Below, piece by piece: positions 45,735 through 54,839 of a DNA stretch of 64,000 nucleotides. The number at the start of each line of letters is the position of its first letter. Position 1 is the stretch's first letter. The notes under the pieces are model-generated. The model did no database searches. It had not been told where the DNA came from and saw nothing but the letters and a program-made list of their open reading frames with translations. Source of the stretch: an uncultured Bacteroidia bacterium (lineage in GTDB: Bacteria > Bacteroidota > Bacteroidia > Bacteroidales > UBA932). The position numbers and the translations under genes are program-made. The stretch lies in contig CACWOH010000006.1 in assembly GCA_902762435.1 (NCBI GenBank), positions 19,482 through 83,481 on the forward strand, read 5' to 3'.

Positions 45735-48690
45735 CCGGCGGTTCGCCCTGCACCCGGCCTTCAGGCAGCCGGAGCGGCGGCCGGACCGCGGACTGCGACT
45801 TGCCGCGGTTCACCGCATCATACTTCAGGAAGTTCTCGAACGTGCACGTCTCACCGCAGAGCTTCATAATCCGCTGGTAGATCGCCCAGCGGGACGGGGC
45901 GTTGAAGTCCCCGTAATCTCTCATCAAGCTGCTTCCGGAAGGCCTGTAAGCGCCCTTCGCATACAAAGAACCGCCCTCATAGATCCCAACCTCGTCCTTA
46001 TACCGTTTATCCGACAGGAACGCACTCCACTTGACCTTTTCCGGGTCGTTCGTGAAGTCCACGTTGGCGAACCAGCCGTACTTCTTGTACATCGTATTCC
46101 GGTGGTTGATGTGATCCTTGGTAGCAGCGCCCTGGTTCGTCACGTACTCATCGTCCAGGAAGGCGAAACCGTGGCCGCCCGCCTCGTGCCGGAGGGTGCT
46201 GCCAAATGCATCGGCTTCATTGTCGTTGGAACCGTAGTACGCAATGGCCGACTGCTTCGACTCGCTCATCACCGTGATGCCACGGGATACAAGAGAGTTC
46301 ACCAGGACACCGATCATCAGGTTCTTGTCATTCTTGATGCCAGGGACCTTGAGGGCATATTCGTAACATTTGTCAAGATTTCCACTGCTGATGGAACCGA
46401 ACGTGGTTACGCAACCGAGGGCGGTGGAATAGCCGTCTCCGGTCTTTCCGTTCTTGGAGACCACCTTTACCGCATACACGTTGAACCGGTCGCGGAAGGT
46501 CTTGTACGGCTCGATGGCAAAGAACTCCTCCATTGAATCTCTCATCAAGGTCTCGTACAGGCCGCTCTTCATATCCTTGTCGGTGTAAGCGTCACCCATA
46601 AACACGAGGTTGATGCCATTGCCCTTGGATGCTTTCTGGAGAGTAAGCACCTTGCCGTCCTGGGAGTAATCCTTGGAAGAATAATCGTCTTTCTCCTCCA
46701 GAGGGCCGAACATTTCCTCAAGGACAGGTATCAATCTGGCCGACGCAACGTATCCGAACCGGTTTCTGGCAGGATCGCTGACATTTTCCAGGCTGGATGT
46801 CAGGACTCTCCCCTTGTTGTCCACCACGATGGCTGACGGCGTGGCAGAGGCCCATACTTCCCACTCTTTGACTTGGAAAGCCCAGATATCGAAATTATAC
46901 CACTTATCATAACCCTTTTCCAGGATGACATCCTTCAGCGGCCGGCCCTCATCCGTCCCGTCGGGGTCGGCATTGAAAGAGGCAATGATCTCCAGGCCGT
47001 CCTTGTGGTATTTTTCATACATCTTTTTCAGCGACGGCATCAGTTCTTTCGAGAAAGGACACCAGGTCGCCCAGTTCAGCAGGACCGTCGCCTTGTTATT
47101 GGAGACAATCTTCTTATAGGGAATCGCCTTGCCGGTAACGATATCCTTGATGTCCCGCTTGGGCCAGTATGCCTTGATATCATAATTCCCTACCACCAAG
47201 GGTGTTGTTCTCAGATACGCCGGCACAAGATACATATTGACCAGATAATCCGCATACTCGGACTGGACGAAAGAATCGGGGACCCGGTCATCCAAGTATG
47301 GCTCCTTCATTTCCAGACGGGTGCCCAACTGGGCCCAAGAGTCCGGTACCGTCCCGGTAAAGGCATTTTCTGCAATAGACAATTCGTCTAGTTTTGAACT
47401 GCTGCCAAGGGATTCCGGAAGCGGGCCGGTCATCTTCTCGTTGCAGGAAATCAAGACATTCTTCAGAGGCACATTCTTGAATATATCCGGCAGACTCGTC
47501 ATAGACGTAAAGCACACGCCCAAGAATTCCAGGTTTTTGAGTTTTCCAAAACTGGGGGGCAGGGTTCCGGTGACACCGGGTTCGTGTTGAACGACAAACT
47601 GGGTAAGTGAAGTCAAATCGGCAAAGCAGTCCGGGAGCTCTCCTTTCAAGCCAAGATTCTCGCCGAGGAACAAATGGAGCTCTCCGGTTTCTTCATTCCG
47701 CCAGACTCCTTCCCATTCGTTGAGCGGCTTTGACTTATCCCATTTCCTGGTCATTTTCCACTTGGGCCCGTTCATCGCGTCATAGATCTTCATCAGAGCG
47801 TTCTTGATCTTTGTCACCTCGTTGCCCGACTGCTTTATCGTGACCGTCTTCGTCAGCGAACCGCCCTTCTGCTTGATCTCCACCTTCCCCTGGCGAGCCT
47901 TGGCCGACGTGTTCTCCGCCACTTTCAGGCGGACCGTCGACGTACTCAGCGCCTTGGTGTCCACATACTCGATCCAGTCCACCCCGCTGTTCACCTCAAA
48001 CGCCACGTTCGCCTCCACCTTCACCTCGACCTCGCCGCCACCGTAAGGCATACTGTATGTGACCGTGCCGACCAGCAGCGCATCCTTCTGAGCCTGCCGT
48101 ACGTTTATTATCTCCTCCGACCCGCTGCCGGACTGCGGCTTCACCGTGATCGTCGCACTACGCGCGTCGTACGATTTGTTCGCCTCCACGCTGAACGTCA
48201 GCGTCTCCTTCTTCAGGCCCTTCGTGCCCGTGCCCGTCTGCTTGATCCAGCTGTCCGACACCGTCACCTTGTAATCCACGTTCGACTGAACCTCCACCTC
48301 GATCGTCCCCGCGTCACTGCTAAGCTCAAACAACTTCGTAGGCAACACCACGCCCAGGTTCGCCGGCTGGCGCACCGACACGGTCTGCGTCAGGCCTTCC
48401 GCCTTGATCGTCACCGTGGCGTTCCGGTCCTCATAGGTCGTATTGGGACTGGCCTTGATCGTGATGCTCACCGGGCCGTCCGAGGCAGAACCCGACGAGG
48501 GAGAAACAGTTACCCAGGATTCCGAGGCGCTGGCCGTCCAGTCGCGGTTCACCGTGAAGCTCACGGTCCCGCTGCTGCCATCCGCGCTCATTTCCAAAGA
48601 CGTCGGACCCGACAGGGTCAGCGACGGTTCCTTCTGGCAGGCCGTGAAAAGAACGGCTGCACAGAAGACGAATGCGAAGAAACGTTTCAT
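45721..48690 (-). CDS. BACON-LRR-thioredoxin-M64 chimeric lipoprotein
   Basis: This 989-residue lipoprotein has lipobox Cys18 (F-T-A-C-Q). Three BACON-like domains follow (about 25-115, 115-205, 205-290). A leucine-rich-repeat-like region (about 330-450) has L-P-x-x-F and L-P-x-S-x-G motifs. A thioredoxin-fold segment has W-A-T-W-C-P-F-S (Cys544, second Cys replaced by Ser547). Residues about 690-960 form an M64 (IgA peptidase-type) metallopeptidase with F-M-G-D-A-Y and the zinc motif H-E-A-G-G-H (His835, Glu836, His840) followed by D-D-E-Y. M64 peptidases are known from gut bacteria; fusion to a thioredoxin and LRR domain is unusual. It is convergent with the methyltransferase gene. Confidence 0.85.
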   Translation of the reverse strand: MKRFFAFVFCAAVLFTACQKEPSLTLSGPTSLEMSADGSSGTVSFTVNRDWTASASESWVTVSPSSGSASDGPVSITIKASPNTTYEDRNATVTIKAEGLTQTVSVRQPANLGVVLPTKLFELSSDAGTIEVEVQSNVDYKVTVSDSWIKQTGTGTKGLKKETLTFSVEANKSYDARSATITVKPQSGSGSEEIINVRQAQKDALLVGTVTYSMPYGGGEVEVKVEANVAFEVNSGVDWIEYVDTKALSTSTVRLKVAENTSAKARQGKVEIKQKGGSLTKTVTIKQSGNEVTKIKNALMKIYDAMNGPKWKMTRKWDKSKPLNEWEGVWRNEETGELHLFLGENLGLKGELPDCFADLTSLTQFVVQHEPGVTGTLPPSFGKLKNLEFLGVCFTSMTSLPDIFKNVPLKNVLISCNEKMTGPLPESLGSSSKLDELSIAENAFTGTVPDSWAQLGTRLEMKEPYLDDRVPDSFVQSEYADYLVNMYLVPAYLRTTPLVVGNYDIKAYWPKRDIKDIVTGKAIPYKKIVSNNKATVLLNWATWCPFSKELMPSLKKMYEKYHKDGLEIIASFNADPDGTDEGRPLKDVILEKGYDKWYNFDIWAFQVKEWEVWASATPSAIVVDNKGRVLTSSLENVSDPARNRFGYVASARLIPVLEEMFGPLEEKDDYSSKDYSQDGKVLTLQKASKGNGINLVFMGDAYTDKDMKSGLYETLMRDSMEEFFAIEPYKTFRDRFNVYAVKVVSKNGKTGDGYSTALGCVTTFGSISSGNLDKCYEYALKVPGIKNDKNLMIGVLVNSLVSRGITVMSESKQSAIAYYGSNDNEADAFGSTLRHEAGGHGFAFLDDEYVTNQGAATKDHINHRNTMYKKYGWFANVDFTNDPEKVKWSAFLSDKRYKDEVGIYEGGSLYAKGAYRPSGSSLMRDYGDFNAPSRWAIYQRIMKLCGETCTFENFLKYDAVNRGKSQSAVRPPLRLPEGRVQGEPPVIVP

Positions 48691-48870
48691 AAGCGTATCG
48701 TATTAACCGAACTAAGTTAGAAACTTCCAGGCAGAAATGCAATTTACACCTCCCGTCATCGCCCGCGGGAGACAATTATAAAACCTTTTGACGCATTCTT
48801 GGCATCCGGACAGCGCCATTCTTGCTAAATTGTGCGTGAATTGAAAGTTCAACCGCATAACTATACCTTT
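48691..48870. other. Divergent intergenic region
   Basis: This separates the M64 chimera from the CE1 esterase. It has no full TAnnTTTG match; the closest are TAACTTAG on the minus strand near 48711-48718 and TACCTTTA at 48865-48872, the latter over the esterase start codon. No hairpin or open frame of note. Confidence 0.35.
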
Positions 48871-50073
48871 ATGAAAAAAATCATCACTTCCGTTTGTCTT
48901 CTCCTGGCGGCCATCGCCCTGTCCGCCCAGGTGAAAGAAGATTTCAAACCCGCCACGAGCAACCAGTCCAACCGCCAGTATCCGATGGTGAACTCCCAGC
49001 GCATCGTGCGTGCGCAGGTCCGTGCCACGGACGCGAAGAGCGTCAAGCTGGACATCGGCGGCGTCAAGTACGACCTGACCAACGACGGCAACGGCGTCTG
49101 GACCGGCGACTCCGCCCCGCAGGACGAAGGCTTCCACTACTATCAGATCGAAATCGACGGCGCGTCCGTCCCCGATCCGGGCAGCCTGTATTACTATGGC
49201 TCGTCCCGCTGGGGCAGCGGCATCGAAGTGCCTGCGGCCGACGACGATTTCTATACCCTGAAGAATGTCCCCCAGGGCGAGGTCCACGAGCGCTATTACT
49301 ATTCTTCCGTGACGGGCTCGATGCATCACTGCTACATCTACACCCCCGCCGAATATTCAGCCAATACGGACAAGAAGTATCCGGTCCTGTACCTGTATCA
49401 CGGCGGCGGCGAGGATGAACACAGCTGGGCCCAGCAGGGCCGCACGGGCATCATCATGGACAACCTCATCGCGGCGGGCAAGGCAGTGCCGTTCATCGTC
49501 GTGATGGACAACAGCAGCGACACCTACGGCCCCAACCGGCCGCGCCCGGAAATGCCCGCGTTCGGCGGTCCGCGTCCGCAGGGGGCTCCCGGACAGGGAC
49601 GTCCGCAGGGCGGCCCCGGCGCCATGATGGGCGGATTCGACTTCGCGAGCGCTTACCAGGAGATCCTGGAGAAGGACCTCATCCCGATGGTGGAGGCCAA
49701 TTTCCGCGTGATCGGCGACGCGCAGCACCGCGCGATGGCAGGCCTTTCCATGGGCGGCATGCTGACGCACTCCATCGCGCTCAACAACCCCACACTCTTC
49801 GCCTGGCTGGGCATCATGAGCGGCGGCGTGTTCAGCGTGGAAGAGGTGGCGCAGGCCAAGGGTTTCCGCGAGACCAACAAACTGGTATTCATCTCGTTCG
49901 GCAGCCGGGAACTGGAAAACCGCGTGATGGGCTACTCGGATCCCAAACCCATCAACGAAGAACTCGGCAAGAGCGGCATGAACACCGTCTTCTACGTGTC
50001 CCCGGACACCGCCCACGAGTGGCAGAGCTGGCGCCGCGCCCTTTACCAGTTCGCACAGCGCCTGTTCAAATAA
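48871..50073 (+). CDS. CE1-family carbohydrate esterase with N-terminal E-set domain
   Basis: This 400-residue secreted esterase has a signal peptide cleaved near residue 19. An N-terminal immunoglobulin-like E-set domain (about 30-125) precedes an alpha/beta-hydrolase domain. The nucleophile is in G-L-S-M-G-G-M and the histidine in A-H-E-W-Q-S-W-R, both typical of Bacteroidota feruloyl or acetyl xylan esterases of family CE1. A Pro/Gly/Arg-rich loop (about residues 212-248) interrupts the domain. The start at 48871 is the ATG that begins the signal peptide; 48832 adds a hydrophilic leader. It is followed by a strong hairpin terminator. Substrate acyl group unknown. Confidence 0.85.
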   Translation: MKKIITSVCLLLAAIALSAQVKEDFKPATSNQSNRQYPMVNSQRIVRAQVRATDAKSVKLDIGGVKYDLTNDGNGVWTGDSAPQDEGFHYYQIEIDGASVPDPGSLYYYGSSRWGSGIEVPAADDDFYTLKNVPQGEVHERYYYSSVTGSMHHCYIYTPAEYSANTDKKYPVLYLYHGGGEDEHSWAQQGRTGIIMDNLIAAGKAVPFIVVMDNSSDTYGPNRPRPEMPAFGGPRPQGAPGQGRPQGGPGAMMGGFDFASAYQEILEKDLIPMVEANFRVIGDAQHRAMAGLSMGGMLTHSIALNNPTLFAWLGIMSGGVFSVEEVAQAKGFRETNKLVFISFGSRELENRVMGYSDPKPINEELGKSGMNTVFYVSPDTAHEWQSWRRALYQFAQRLFK

Positions 50074-50102
50074 AAGAAATCCGCCCCCTCGTTGATGAAT
50101 CC

Positions 50103-50134
50103 ATGGCTGCCGGCTAGTCCAGCAGCCATTTTTT
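50103..50134 (+). terminator. Rho-independent terminator of the CE1 esterase
   Basis: ATGGCTGC (50103-50110) pairs perfectly with GCAGCCAT (50122-50129) and is followed by a T-run to 50134. It overlaps the last codons of the convergent S9 peptidase gene. Confidence 0.75.
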
Positions 50135-51952
50135 CCAGAAGATCGCTTCTGCGGCCGCGTCGTGTTCGTGCTGCTTTCCGCGGTAGCCGTGCATCCCGTC
50201 GGGATAGATACGCAACTCGAACTGGTAGCCGGCCTTCTGAAGAGCGTCGATCAGCTGCAGGGTGTTCTGGAAGTGGACGTTGTCGTCGCCGGTGCCGTGC
50301 GTGAGGCACAGCGCGTTCGGAAGCGGCTTCGGGCCATCGCCCGCAAAGACCTGCGGCACCCAGGTCATCACCGACGCTTCGGCATAGCCTTCCGGATTGG
50401 CCTGCGGCGTGTCCATGAAGCGCTCGGTGTAATGGGTGTCGTACAGGTGCCAGTCGTACACCCCGCCCCCGGCGATCCCGCAGCGGAAATACTGCGGATA
50501 ACGCAGCACCAGCATCGCGGTGGTCGTGCCGCCGAAGGAGAAGCCCTTCACGCCGATGCGCGAGCCATCCACGTAGGGCAGCGCCTGCAGCCATTTCGCC
50601 CAGGCGAGGTAATCCTGCAGTTCGATCACCGTCATCCGGCGGAACGCCTGGTCCATGCCCCGGCGGCCGTTCTCCCCGGAAGAGCGGGGATCCACGACGA
50701 TGTAGATGACGCCGTTCTCGTAGCACCACGCATCGGAAGCGTCGCGGTCCTCCCAGCTGTCGCGCACGTAGGGCGTGCCGGGGCCGCCGTAGAGCTGCAT
50801 CTGTACGGGATATTTCTTCGACGGGTCGAAGCCTTCGGGCAGGGACATCAGCCCATAGAGGTCGAAACCGTCATTCCCGATCTTGACGATCTGCGGGTCG
50901 GGGTGCGAAACGGGCGCCTCCACCAGGACCGAATCGATCTTCATCGAATATTTGTCCGTCCGGCCCGACACCGCCACCCAGGGTGTCCGCGCCGTGGACG
51001 CCGCCGCTTCGAACGTCTTCCCGTCCTCCGAAATCCGGGCGCCGGAAAGGTTCATCTCCGGATCCGACAGCGCCGTAATCCGGCCTTTGCGGTCCAGGCG
51101 GTAGAAGGTCGTGTGCAGGCGGGAATCCCGCTTCGCGGTGAACCACACGTCGCCTTTCTTCTCGTCCACCTTGACCAGCCGGATGCCCCAGTTCTCTCCG
51201 TCCGTCAGGCGCCGGAGCGTACCGTCATAGCCCAGGAAATAGATCTGCTCCCAGCCGGACTCGAAGTTGCGCGCCATATATAATCCCTTGTCGGTGAAGA
51301 TCATCCCCTCGATCCATTCCACCCAGGCGTCCGGGTATTCTTCGTGATAGACCTGCCGCTTGGATCCGTCCGTCACGCTCACGGCGTACAGGTCCAGCAC
51401 GCTCTGCCGGCGCGGCTCGCGCGAGACGTACAGTTCGCGGGAGTCGGCCCCCCAGAAGGGCGTGCCGAAATACTGCTCCGGCGAGTCGTCGAAATCCGCC
51501 CAGACGGGCTGTGCGCCGGCCCGCGCCTCGATGATGCCGATCCGCACCGAGGGATTGGCCTCCCCCGCCTTGGGATAGCGCGTCTGCAGCAGTTTCCCGT
51601 CCTGCCCGAAGGGCGAATAGATGGGAAACATCGGCACGGCGGAGTTGTCGAAGCGGTAGAAACCGAGCCGCTGGGAGTCGGGGCTCCACCAGAAGGCGCG
51701 GTAGCGCGAGGCCCGGCCGAAAATCTCCTCGTAATAGACCCAGGAGGCATAGCCGTTCAGGATCAGCTCCGACCCGTCGAAAGTCAGGCGCGTCTCGGTC
51801 GAATCGGCCACGCAGCGCACCCAGAGGTCATTGTCGCGGGTAAAAGCCACCATCGTCCCGTCCGGCGACGGGGTCACGTTCACGTCCTCGGCACGGACGC
51901 ACAACAGGCCGAGCAGGCAGAACGCCAGCACGGACAGGAAGGTCTTTCTCAT
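50114..51952 (-). CDS. Dipeptidyl peptidase IV-like S9B peptidase
   Basis: This 612-residue secreted peptidase has a signal peptide (residues 1-21). The propeller is clear from L-N-G-Y-A-S-W-V-Y-Y-E-E-I-F-G-R-A-S-R-Y onward. The catalytic serine is in G-F-S-F-G-G, Asp in G-D-D-N-V and His in D-G-M-H-G-Y. Like the copy at 22192-24048 it is about 100 residues shorter at the N-terminus than P. gingivalis DPP IV. The start overlaps the helicase stop as ATGA, which rules out the longer frame to 52288. It removes dipeptides from proline-containing peptides by family knowledge. Confidence 0.87.
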   Translation of the reverse strand: MRKTFLSVLAFCLLGLLCVRAEDVNVTPSPDGTMVAFTRDNDLWVRCVADSTETRLTFDGSELILNGYASWVYYEEIFGRASRYRAFWWSPDSQRLGFYRFDNSAVPMFPIYSPFGQDGKLLQTRYPKAGEANPSVRIGIIEARAGAQPVWADFDDSPEQYFGTPFWGADSRELYVSREPRRQSVLDLYAVSVTDGSKRQVYHEEYPDAWVEWIEGMIFTDKGLYMARNFESGWEQIYFLGYDGTLRRLTDGENWGIRLVKVDEKKGDVWFTAKRDSRLHTTFYRLDRKGRITALSDPEMNLSGARISEDGKTFEAAASTARTPWVAVSGRTDKYSMKIDSVLVEAPVSHPDPQIVKIGNDGFDLYGLMSLPEGFDPSKKYPVQMQLYGGPGTPYVRDSWEDRDASDAWCYENGVIYIVVDPRSSGENGRRGMDQAFRRMTVIELQDYLAWAKWLQALPYVDGSRIGVKGFSFGGTTTAMLVLRYPQYFRCGIAGGGVYDWHLYDTHYTERFMDTPQANPEGYAEASVMTWVPQVFAGDGPKPLPNALCLTHGTGDDNVHFQNTLQLIDALQKAGYQFELRIYPDGMHGYRGKQHEHDAAAEAIFWKKWLLD

Positions 51953-53385
51953 ACGAAGAAACGGTCTTTGAAATTCACGAGATATACTTTGCGGACGGCG
52001 CGGGTAAGCGCGGTATACAGCCATTTGAGGTCGTCCAGGGTCTGTTCGTCCTGCCAGAAGGGACAGTCGATGAACACGCAGTCCCACTGGCCGCCCTGCG
52101 ACTTGTGGCAGGTAATCGCCTCGGCGTACTTCAACTGGAGGGCGTTGAAATACGGGTCCTCGCGCACCGCCTCCCAGATCTTCTTCTTGGTGCCGCGGTC
52201 GGCGTAGTCGGCCGAGACGCCCTGGTACAGCGCGTTCTGCTGCTCGTAGGAGAGCGACGCCGCCTCGGATTCCAGGGTATCCAGGCACACCTTCGCCTTT
52301 ACCTCCACGTCGTCATAGTCCGGGAAAGAGAGCGTCGCGTCCGCGAAATGCAGGCCGTAGCGGTCCTCGAAGTTCCCGATGCGCACCAGCTTGGCGATGT
52401 CGCCGTTGGCGATGTAATCCATCCCGGGCACGTCCTCCACGAACTGGTAGCAGTTCCGCACGATCATCAGTTTGTCGTCGCGCACCAGGCGCTCCTCCTT
52501 GAACTGCACGGTGCCGCGGATGCCCAGGTTGTAGCGGATGGCCCGTTTGTTCGAGCGGCACAGCACGACCGTGCCGTCCTCCCCATAGCGTCCGTATGCG
52601 TCGGAGAGCGCCTCGATGAGCTCTCCCCCGCCGATGCGCTCGATGTCGTCCGCCCCGTCCAGGTCCAGCTTCCAGTCCGTGAACAGTTCGTCGCCTCCGC
52701 TGCCGGCGATCATCCCGCGCAGGCGGGTGGCGTTGCGCAGGATGCCCGACTCGGCCGCCTGCCGCACCACGGAAGTCAGTTCGCTGTAGCGCACGCCGCC
52801 GAAGCCGTCCATGAAGGACTTCGACAGCGCCGGCGAGGCGTCCAGGCCCACCGGGGGCAGTTGGGCGGCGTCTCCGACCAGGATGAGGCGGCAGTCGACA
52901 CCATTGCGCACGAAGGTCACCAGATCCTCCAGCAGGTTGCCCGAACCGAAGGCGGTGGTACCCTGGGGCGTAGCCGCGTCGATACCGATCAGGGACACCT
53001 CGTCCACGACGAAAAGCGTTCCCTTCGCCTTGTTCGGCGCCAGCGAGAACTGGCCGAAGCCGTCGCTGCCCACCGATTTCTGGCGGTAGATGTGTTTGTG
53101 GATGGTAAAGGCGGGCCGATGGGAGATGCCCGAGAAGACCTTTGCGGCACGGCCCGTCGGCGCCAGCAGCACCGAAGGGGTGCCGACATCCTTCAGGGCG
53201 GCGATCACCGCGGAAACCGCGGTCGTCTTGCCCGTGCCGGCATAGCCGTTCACCACGAGGATGTCCGCGTCGTCACAGGTCACGAATTCCGCCGCTTCCC
53301 GGAACAGACGCGCCTGGCAGGCGGTCGGTTCCGCCTTGAACCGCTTGAGGAAACGCTCCTCCAGGAATCCCGCCCGGTCCATCAT
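51949..53385 (-). CDS. RecD-like superfamily 1 DNA helicase
   Basis: This 478-residue ATPase has Walker A G-Y-A-G-T-G-K-T-T near residue 47 and a DEAA-like Walker B, V-V-D-E-V-S-L, near 127. G-D-A-A-Q-L-P-P-V-G is motif III, and a UvrD_C_2-type C-terminus has T-C-H-K-S-Q-G-G-Q-W-D and Y-T-A-L-T-R-A. This is the short RecD/Dda-type helicase widely found in Bacteroidota. It overlaps trkH upstream and the DPP IV gene downstream by four bases each. No nuclease domain. Role probably DNA repair. Confidence 0.85.
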   Translation of the reverse strand: MMDRAGFLEERFLKRFKAEPTACQARLFREAAEFVTCDDADILVVNGYAGTGKTTAVSAVIAALKDVGTPSVLLAPTGRAAKVFSGISHRPAFTIHKHIYRQKSVGSDGFGQFSLAPNKAKGTLFVVDEVSLIGIDAATPQGTTAFGSGNLLEDLVTFVRNGVDCRLILVGDAAQLPPVGLDASPALSKSFMDGFGGVRYSELTSVVRQAAESGILRNATRLRGMIAGSGGDELFTDWKLDLDGADDIERIGGGELIEALSDAYGRYGEDGTVVLCRSNKRAIRYNLGIRGTVQFKEERLVRDDKLMIVRNCYQFVEDVPGMDYIANGDIAKLVRIGNFEDRYGLHFADATLSFPDYDDVEVKAKVCLDTLESEAASLSYEQQNALYQGVSADYADRGTKKKIWEAVREDPYFNALQLKYAEAITCHKSQGGQWDCVFIDCPFWQDEQTLDDLKWLYTALTRAVRKVYLVNFKDRFFV

Positions 53386-54839
53386 CCGCGGGCGCGTTTG
53401 TCGAAGATCATCGCCACGAGGGCGAGCGCCGGGTAGATTTCGATGCGGCCGAGGAACATGTCCACGGTAAAGATGATCTTGCCGAGCAGCGGTACGCTGT
53501 TGAACGAGCCCATCGTGCCGAGGGCGCCGTACGCCGGCCCCACGTTGCCCAAGCTGGTTACCGAAGCGATGAAACTGTTCTGGTGGTCCACGCCCACGAA
53601 GAGGCTCAGGGCCACCGACACGGCAAGCACGAGACCGTACAGGGCCACGAAGAGCACGTGCGGATAAACATCCTCATCACGCAGGAAGCGCTTGCCCATC
53701 CGGACCTCGTGGATCGCAGACGGATGGAGGATGGCGTTGACGCGGCGCCCGATCGCCTTGAAGAACAGAATGACGCGGTCCACCTTGATACCGCCGGAAG
53801 TCGATCCGGCGCTGCCGCACATCACGGCGGAGAACATCAGCACCATCACGATCCAGAGCGGCCACTGGGCGTTGTCCAGGATGGCGAAGCCCGAGGTGGA
53901 CGTGACGCAGAGCGTCTCGAAGAGGCCGTTCCAGATGGCGTTGCCCCAGCCGGCGCAGATTCCGTTGAACTTAAGCCCGATGCCCACGATCAGCGCCATC
54001 AGCAGGATCCAGAACACATAGAACTTCACCACCGGATTGTTCATCGGTTTCAGGGAACGCGTGGCCACGGACAGGTAAACCAGTCCGAAGTGGATGGAAG
54101 ACAGGAACATGAACAGCATCGTGATGCCTTCGATCCAACGGGAATCGAAAGCAGCGATGGAGGCGTTCCGCGAACTGAATCCGCCCGTCGCGCTCACGCT
54201 CATCGCGTGGCAGATGGCGTCGAAGACGGGCATGCCGGCCACGACATAAGCCAGGAACGACAGCCCCAGCAGCGCCAGGTACACGTACGCGAAGATATAG
54301 ACCATCTTGTTGGGACGGTTGGCATAGCCGCCCCGCGACAGCGAGGTCAGTTCCATGTTGGTCAGGCGCATCTTCATCTGGTTCGAGCCGGGGATGACCA
54401 GCAGCAGGAACACCACGACCCCCAAGCCGCCGATGAAATGCGTCGAGGCGCGCCAGAAGAGCAGGCTCTTCGGCAGGCCTTCCACGTTGTCCAGGATGGT
54501 GGCCCCGGTGGTCGAAAACCCGCTGACGGACTCGAACCAGGCGTTCTGCAGGGTGAAAGGACCGCCCCAGAGCGCGTAGGGAAGCATCCCGAAAACGAAC
54601 GAGAGGAGCCAGGACAGGAAAATGATCAGGTACCCCTCCTTCAGGGTGATGGCGGGCGTCTCCCGCACGAAGATGAAGGGAAAGATGCCGACGATAAAGG
54701 TGATGAGGAAGGAGATGCTCAGCGCAGCCAGGGCGGAATCGCGGCCGTTCAGCAGCGAAACCCCCACCGACAGCAGCATGAAAAGGGCGCTGACCAGGAG
54801 GGCGTATCCGATATTCCTGCTGATGACCTTCCAGTTCAT
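53382..54839 (-). CDS. trkH: TrkH-family potassium uptake protein
   Basis: This 485-residue inner-membrane protein has about ten hydrophobic segments and repeated pore-loop motifs, among them S-V-S-G-F-S-T-T-G-A-T, A-M-S-V-S-A-T-G-G-F-S and M-F-S-A-V-M-C-G-S-A-G-S-T-S-G-G. These are K+-selectivity filter loops of the TrkH/KtrB family. The TrkA partner is not in this window. It overlaps the sensor-like gene upstream by four bases and the helicase downstream by four. Confidence 0.9.
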   Translation of the reverse strand: MNWKVISRNIGYALLVSALFMLLSVGVSLLNGRDSALAALSISFLITFIVGIFPFIFVRETPAITLKEGYLIIFLSWLLSFVFGMLPYALWGGPFTLQNAWFESVSGFSTTGATILDNVEGLPKSLLFWRASTHFIGGLGVVVFLLLVIPGSNQMKMRLTNMELTSLSRGGYANRPNKMVYIFAYVYLALLGLSFLAYVVAGMPVFDAICHAMSVSATGGFSSRNASIAAFDSRWIEGITMLFMFLSSIHFGLVYLSVATRSLKPMNNPVVKFYVFWILLMALIVGIGLKFNGICAGWGNAIWNGLFETLCVTSTSGFAILDNAQWPLWIVMVLMFSAVMCGSAGSTSGGIKVDRVILFFKAIGRRVNAILHPSAIHEVRMGKRFLRDEDVYPHVLFVALYGLVLAVSVALSLFVGVDHQNSFIASVTSLGNVGPAYGALGTMGSFNSVPLLGKIIFTVDMFLGRIEIYPALALVAMIFDKRARG

